DNA of 64,000 nt. Origin: Streptomyces flavofungini (GTDB taxonomy: Bacteria; Actinomycetota; Actinomycetes; Streptomycetales; Streptomycetaceae). A program made the translations under genes and the position numbers. Below the pieces are notes generated by a model, which saw only the letters and a list, made by a program, of their open reading frames with translations, made no database searches and was not told the DNA's origin. This document shows positions 60,405 to 64,000 of the stretch, in pieces. The stretch covers positions 7,018,501 to 7,082,500 of the forward strand of contig NZ_CP128846.1 of assembly GCF_030388665.1 (NCBI RefSeq), in the 5' to 3' direction. Positions within the stretch are counted from its first letter, which is position 1; each line of letters begins with the position of its first letter.

Positions 60405-60470
60405 GGGCTCGGTGCCCCGGCGCCCCCTTGCGGGGCTCGGTGCCCCGGCGCCTCTTACGAGGCTTGGGGG
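60393..60470. repeat. 28-bp tandem repeat after rpsA
   Basis: Units 60393-60420 and 60421-60448 share GGGGCTCGGTGCCCCGG with only small changes before it, and a diverged third unit begins at 60449 (CGCCTCTTACGAGGCTTGGG). Each unit is itself a small hairpin. Confidence 0.75.
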
Positions 60471-60491
60471 CCGTGCGGCTCGTGGGCCCTC

Positions 60492-61466
60492 TTACGGCGT
60501 GACCGGGACGTTGGTCAGGCCCTTGCCGCCCTTTACCGTGTTGCTCGCGTGGACCGTTGTCCTGCAGCTTGAGCTGTTGTTCGTCACGTTGATCGCCAGT
60601 TGCCTGTCGCCGGAGGCGCCCGTCAGGTCGGACTTGTTGGCGCGGAAGACCGTGCCGCAGCCCCAGCCGGACCGCTGGGTGTGGGTCTCGAAGCCGTTGT
60701 TCGTGGTGTTCTTGCCGGTGTTGCCCTCGATGACGTAGTTGTTGCCCTTCACATCGACCCACGAGTCGTCGTAGTTGTTGCCGGTCAGGCCCCTGCCGTC
60801 GAAGGTGTTGCCGGAGACCCTGCCGTTCTTCGTACCCTCCTTGAGGTCGATCGCCTCGCCGCCGACGTCCGGGCCGATGACGTTGTTCAGGATCTGTACG
60901 TTGTCGCTCTTGTCGGAGAGGCCGCCCGCGCTGCCGACGTACACGCCCTCGCCCATGCCGCGGTTGTCGTTGCCCGTGTCGTAGATCTTCGAGTTCTTGA
61001 TCACGCCGTCGGGGCTCGACTTGCGGAAGTGGACGCCCTCCATGTCCAGGCCGTGGACCGTCACGCCGTCCACCACGACCCCCCTCGCGGAGTCGATCAT
61101 GATGCCCTTCTGGCCGCCGGTCACGGTGATGCCCTTGACGGTCCAGTACGAGGCGCCGTTCAGATGCAGCCCGTAGCCGCCGCCCGCGGTGAGCACGGCC
61201 TTCGACGAGCCGGTGAGCGTGATGCGGGAGCCGGAGCTCGCGGCGATCGAGGTCTTGAAGTTCCCCGAGTACGTGCCGTCGGCGAGGCGGATCGTGTCGC
61301 CCGGGCCCGCCGAGCCGAGCGCCGACTTCAGCTGGGCGGCCGTGGAGACCTCGATGGTGGCGGCCGGGCGGGGCGCCGGGGGCGTCGGCGTCGCGTACGC
61401 GGCCGCGGTGAGGGCGCCCGTGGCGGTGGCGGCGGCGAGCGCGGCGATGAGGAAGCGGGTGCGCAT
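60492..61466 (-). CDS. Secreted right-handed beta-helix protein (polysaccharide lyase-like)
   Basis: A 324-residue exported protein. A signal peptide (FLIAALAAATATGALTAAAYA) precedes a parallel beta-helix that begins with the lyase-like VSTAAQLKSALGSAGPGDTI and RLADGTYSG, and then repeats short turns (ITVTGGQKGIMIDS, VVVDGVTVHGLDMEGVHFRK, NNVIGPDVGGEAIDLKEG, VIEGNTGKNTTNNGFETHTQ). It resembles chondroitinase B/pectate lyase-type secreted proteins, but catalytic residues cannot be assigned with confidence. Two cysteines near the C-terminus (GWGCGTVF and SSCRTT) may form a disulfide. ATG 61466 follows GGAAGG. Confidence 0.87.
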   Translation of the reverse strand: MRTRFLIAALAAATATGALTAAAYATPTPPAPRPAATIEVSTAAQLKSALGSAGPGDTIRLADGTYSGNFKTSIAASSGSRITLTGSSKAVLTAGGGYGLHLNGASYWTVKGITVTGGQKGIMIDSARGVVVDGVTVHGLDMEGVHFRKSSPDGVIKNSKIYDTGNDNRGMGEGVYVGSAGGLSDKSDNVQILNNVIGPDVGGEAIDLKEGTKNGRVSGNTFDGRGLTGNNYDDSWVDVKGNNYVIEGNTGKNTTNNGFETHTQRSGWGCGTVFRANKSDLTGASGDRQLAINVTNNSSSCRTTVHASNTVKGGKGLTNVPVTP

Positions 61467-61801
61467 CGTGGGGTTGCCTTCCCGTGGGGGGAGGTGCTCG
61501 GACGGAGTGCGAGGCGAGTTCCCGTACATGAATTGCGGACTTCGATGTGAACTCCTTGTTGCTTCGTGACGGTAAGGGTGGGGCATGTTCGCGTCAAGGT
61601 CTGTGTCTGGAGGGGTGGGAACGAGGTGGCGGGGGCCGGGCGCGTCCTGAACTTGCTGTGATGTCCGGGGAGTTCAGGGATGCGAACCGCGTCGCCGGTC
61701 CGGTAGGAAACGGATCAGTCGCGGCTGTGAATGCGCGGTGTGGGGAATGCCCGCTCCGCGAGGCGCGTTCTGCTCAATGAACACGAGGAGGAGCGGTCAC
61801 A
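61467..61801. other. Divergent intergenic region before the PAC2 gene
   Basis: No gene is visible. CCTGAAC and GTTCAGG (around 61648-61680) form a 7-bp inverted repeat that could be an operator or hairpin. GAGGAGGAG lies about 8 nt before the PAC2 GTG. Confidence 0.45.
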
Positions 61802-62740
61802 GTGCTAGATCCGCAGGGTTTGTACGCGTGGGAGCCGAAGGGCCTCGCTGTTGTCGACATGGCGCTCGCCCAGGAGTCGGCAGGCCTGGTCATGCTCTAC
61901 CACTTCGACGGATACATCGACGCGGGCGAGACCGGCGACCAGGTCGTCGAGCGGCTCGTGGACAGCCTTCCCGGGCAGGTCGTCGCGCGCTTCGACCACG
62001 ACCGGCTCGTGGACTACCGCGCCCGGCGCCCGCTGCTCACGTTCCGGCGCGACCGCTGGAGCGACTACGAGGTGCCGACGCTGGACGTCCGGCTCCTCCA
62101 GGACGCCACCGGAGCGCCCTTCCTGCTGCTCTCCGGCCCCGAGCCGGACATCGAGTGGGAGCGCTTCGCCGCGGCCGTGAGGGAGATCGTCGAACGGCTC
62201 GGCGTGCGGCTCTCGGTGAACTTCCACGGCATCCCCATGGGCGTACCGCACACGCGTCCCGTGGGCCTCACCCCGCACGGCAACCGCACCGATCTGGTGC
62301 CCGGCCACGCCAGCCCCTTCGACGAGGCGCAGGTGCCGGGCAGCGCGGAGGCGCTGGTCGAGTACCGCCTCGCGGAAGCGGGCCACGACGTGCTCGGCGT
62401 CGCCGCGCACGTCCCGCACTACATCGCCCGCTCGACCTACCCGGACGCCGCCCTGACCGTCCTGGAAGCCATCACCGCCGCCACCGGCCTCGTGCTTCCC
62501 GGTGTCGCGCACGCGCTGCGCACGGAGGCGCACCGCACCCAGACCGAGATCGACCGGCAGGTCCAGGAGGGCGACGAGGAACTGGTCGCGCTGGTCCAGG
62601 GGCTTGAGCACCAGTACGACGCGGCGGCGGGCGCGAACGCGCGCGGCAACATGCTCGCCGAGCCCGTGGACATCCCGTCCGCGGACGAGATCGGGCGCGA
62701 GTTCGAGCGCTTCCTCGCCGAGCGCGAGGGCGACGGCTGA
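61802..62740 (+). CDS. PAC2-family protein
   Basis: A 312-residue member of the PAC2 (proteasome assembly chaperone 2-like) family found in actinobacteria that have a proteasome. Typical segments are [60 protein letters not shown] and [21 protein letters not shown] coiled C-terminal part ([20 protein letters not shown]) follows. GTG 61802 is supported by a GAGGAGGAG site. Its role in bacterial proteasome assembly is inferred from family membership only. Confidence 0.9.
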   Translation: MLDPQGLYAWEPKGLAVVDMALAQESAGLVMLYHFDGYIDAGETGDQVVERLVDSLPGQVVARFDHDRLVDYRARRPLLTFRRDRWSDYEVPTLDVRLLQDATGAPFLLLSGPEPDIEWERFAAAVREIVERLGVRLSVNFHGIPMGVPHTRPVGLTPHGNRTDLVPGHASPFDEAQVPGSAEALVEYRLAEAGHDVLGVAAHVPHYIARSTYPDAALTVLEAITAATGLVLPGVAHALRTEAHRTQTEIDRQVQEGDEELVALVQGLEHQYDAAAGANARGNMLAEPVDIPSADEIGREFERFLAEREGDG

Positions 62741-62798
62741 CGGACGGGGGCCGGGGTTCCGGCAGACACGGGGAAGGCGGGCGCATAAGCTGCCGGGC

Positions 62799-63410
62799 AT
62801 GCTGAAAGTGGGGCTGACCGGCGGGATCGGTGCCGGCAAGAGTGAAGTGTCACGGCTGCTCGTCGAACGGGGAGCCGTCCTCGTCGACGCCGACCGCATC
62901 GCCCGCGAGGTGGTGGCGCCGGGCACCGAGGGCCTGGCCGCGGTCGTCGAGACCTTCGGTCCTGAGATCCTCGCCGCCGACGGCTCGCTCGACCGTCCGA
63001 AGCTCGGCGCCATCGTCTTCGCCGACCCGGAGAAGCTGGCCGCGCTCAACGCGATCGTGCACCCCCTGGTGGGCGCCCGCTCCGCGGAACTGGAGCGCGC
63101 CGCAGCCGCGGCCGCCGACGACACGGTGGTCGTGCACGACGTGCCGCTGCTCGCCGAGAACGGCCTCGCGCCCCTGTACGACGTCGTGCTCGTCGTCGAC
63201 GTCCGCCCCGAGACCCAGCTCGACCGCCTGGTGCGGCTGCGCGGCATGACCGAGGACGACGCCCGCGCCCGGATGACCGCCCAGGCGACCCGCGAGAAGC
63301 GGCTTGAGATCGCCGACCTCGTCATCGACAACGACGGGCCCCTGGAGCGGCTCGTGGCGCGCGTCGACGAGGTGTGGCGGGAGCTGCGGCAGCGGGCCCG
63401 GGCCGCGTAG
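62799..63410 (+). CDS. coaE: Dephospho-CoA kinase
   Basis: A 203-residue kinase for the last step of coenzyme A synthesis, phosphorylating the ribose 3'-OH of dephospho-CoA. The P-loop [10 protein letters not shown] begins at residue 8, followed by [19 protein letters not shown] and [10 protein letters not shown] with the LID region [20 protein letters not shown]. Length matches single-domain CoaE; the C-terminal extension found in mycobacteria is absent. TAAGCT lies 7 nt before the ATG with no Shine-Dalgarno, suggesting a leaderless start. Confidence 0.95.
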   Translation: MLKVGLTGGIGAGKSEVSRLLVERGAVLVDADRIAREVVAPGTEGLAAVVETFGPEILAADGSLDRPKLGAIVFADPEKLAALNAIVHPLVGARSAELERAAAAAADDTVVVHDVPLLAENGLAPLYDVVLVVDVRPETQLDRLVRLRGMTEDDARARMTAQATREKRLEIADLVIDNDGPLERLVARVDEVWRELRQRARAA

Positions 63411-63451
63411 CGCGCGACGGGGCCGGGAGAACGGCGAGAAGGGCGGGTCTT

Positions 63452-63832
63452 GTGGTCGTACTGGCGGCGTTCACCACCCTGGGCGGGTTCGTCGCGCTGC
63501 TCGCGGGCGCGTACGGGCTGCACCGCACCCGACAGCTCACCGAGGCCGGCGAGATCACGGAGGCGCTGGTCAAGGCGGTGCTGCAAGGGGCCGACCGGCC
63601 GACCTTGCAGTTCGAGACCACCGACGGGCGGGTCCTTGAGGTCGTCTCACCGGTGCCCGCCAACCGGCGGCGCCCCCTGCGCGCCGGGGAGCGCGTGCGC
63701 ATCGCCTACGACGCCGACGACCCGCGCGAGGTCGTGCTCATCGGCCGGGAACGGCGCGGCCTCGACCGGGCGTTCGTGGCGGCGGGGGCGAGCCTGGTGA
63801 TCGTGGGACTCGCGCTGGGAGTGACGGGCTGA
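63452..63832 (+). CDS. Small membrane protein, DUF3592-like
   Basis: A 126-residue protein with an N-terminal membrane helix (VVVLAAFTTLGGFVALLAGAYGL), a central soluble beta domain of DUF3592 type (GRVLEVVSPVPANRRRPLRAGERVRIAYD shortened here, with DPREVVLIG) and a C-terminal helix (AFVAAGASLVIVGLALGV). GTG 63452 is preferred because GAAGGGCGGG precedes it and because an upstream start at 63374 would overlap coaE and add charged residues before the membrane helix. Function is unknown. Confidence 0.82.
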   Translation: MVVLAAFTTLGGFVALLAGAYGLHRTRQLTEAGEITEALVKAVLQGADRPTLQFETTDGRVLEVVSPVPANRRRPLRAGERVRIAYDADDPREVVLIGRERRGLDRAFVAAGASLVIVGLALGVTG

Positions 63833-63927
63833 CCCGGGACGCGCCCGGACGTGGTGTCCCTTCCGGCCTCGGAATATGCCGGATCGGGTGGTGTGTTGAC
63901 GCTGAGGAGTGAGGGAAGGAGTCCGGC

Positions 63928-64000
63928 GTGCCCGAAAGCAGCCCGGAAAGCCATGTCATCGACTTCCGCGCGGCCGAGCAACTGCTCGCCGCCCGGGATC
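63928..64000 (+). CDS. Start of a probable TPR-repeat protein (partial)
   Basis: The GTG at 63928 follows GGAAGGA by 8 nt and opens VPESSPESHVIDFRAAEQLL before the window ends. The start FRAAEQLLAARD resembles the first helix of the tetratricopeptide-repeat proteins commonly found after coaE in Streptomyces, but only 24 codons are visible. Confidence 0.6.
   Translation, partial: MPESSPESHVIDFRAAEQLLAARD

Overview
This is a chromosomal segment from a high-GC actinomycete, almost certainly a Streptomyces. The evidence is codon use strongly biased to G/C at third positions, many GTG starts, GTGA/ATGA start-stop overlaps, and core-gene blocks typical of the genus: gltBD, cold-shock protein with DEAD helicase, pyk, ANTAR response regulator with livKHMGF, polA, rpsA, and a PAC2 gene with coaE. 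Species-level identity cannot be read from the sequence alone.

Layout. 1-3.1 kb: end of gltB and complete gltD (ammonium assimilation). 3.3-6.6 kb: a sugar ABC transporter (binding lipoprotein and two permeases, no ATPase) behind a palindrome matching the core of the DasR aminosugar operator. 6.8-8.1 kb: two unrecognised genes, the second with exact 43-residue repeats. 8.4-11.7 kb: alpha/beta hydrolase, VWA protein, secreted tyrosine phosphatase, and a decayed MFS transporter. 11.9-13.8 kb: cold-shock protein and DEAD-box helicase. 13.9-18 kb: a HEXXH metalloprotein, a secreted trypsin and a NarL-type two-component system. 18.2-28.3 kb: secreted GH101, NmrA-like reductase, aminopeptidase N, chorismate mutase, and a divergent AraC regulator/GH35 beta-galactosidase pair. 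28.7-31.5 kb: a desA/desB-like decarboxylase-hydroxylase pair without desC/desD. 31.5-36.3 kb: small unknown protein, Tat-exported 5'-nucleotidase, SIMPL protein, pyruvate kinase. 36.3-37.2 kb: a LAGLIDADG protein immediately downstream of tRNA-Leu(CAA). 37.3-43.9 kb: ANTAR response regulator and livKHMGF. 44-51 kb: small lipoprotein, thioesterase, YdeP-type molybdoenzyme, polA. 51.4-57.4 kb: secreted lytic transglycosylase, a 44-residue membrane peptide, DUF3068 protein, HrpB helicase. 57.5-64 kb: methyltransferase, rpsA, a secreted beta-helix protein, PAC2 protein, coaE, DUF3592 protein and the start of a probable TPR gene.

How genes work together. gltBD makes glutamate; the two ABC systems import sugar and probably branched-chain amino acids; the secreted trypsin, GH101, beta-helix protein, nucleotidase and transglycosylase form an extracellular degradation and wall-remodelling set. 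The desA/B-like pair could make an N-hydroxylated diamine for a hydroxamate siderophore, but the enzymes needed to finish one are not in the window.

The most interesting non-coding signals are: a stem in the rpsA leader that pairs with the Shine-Dalgarno sequence, a hairpin plus U-tract in the cold-shock leader, an intrinsic terminator in a gene-free stretch at 44.35 kb, one palindromic repeat present inside two different coding sequences (5.7 and 56.7 kb), and several dispersed or tandem intergenic repeats.
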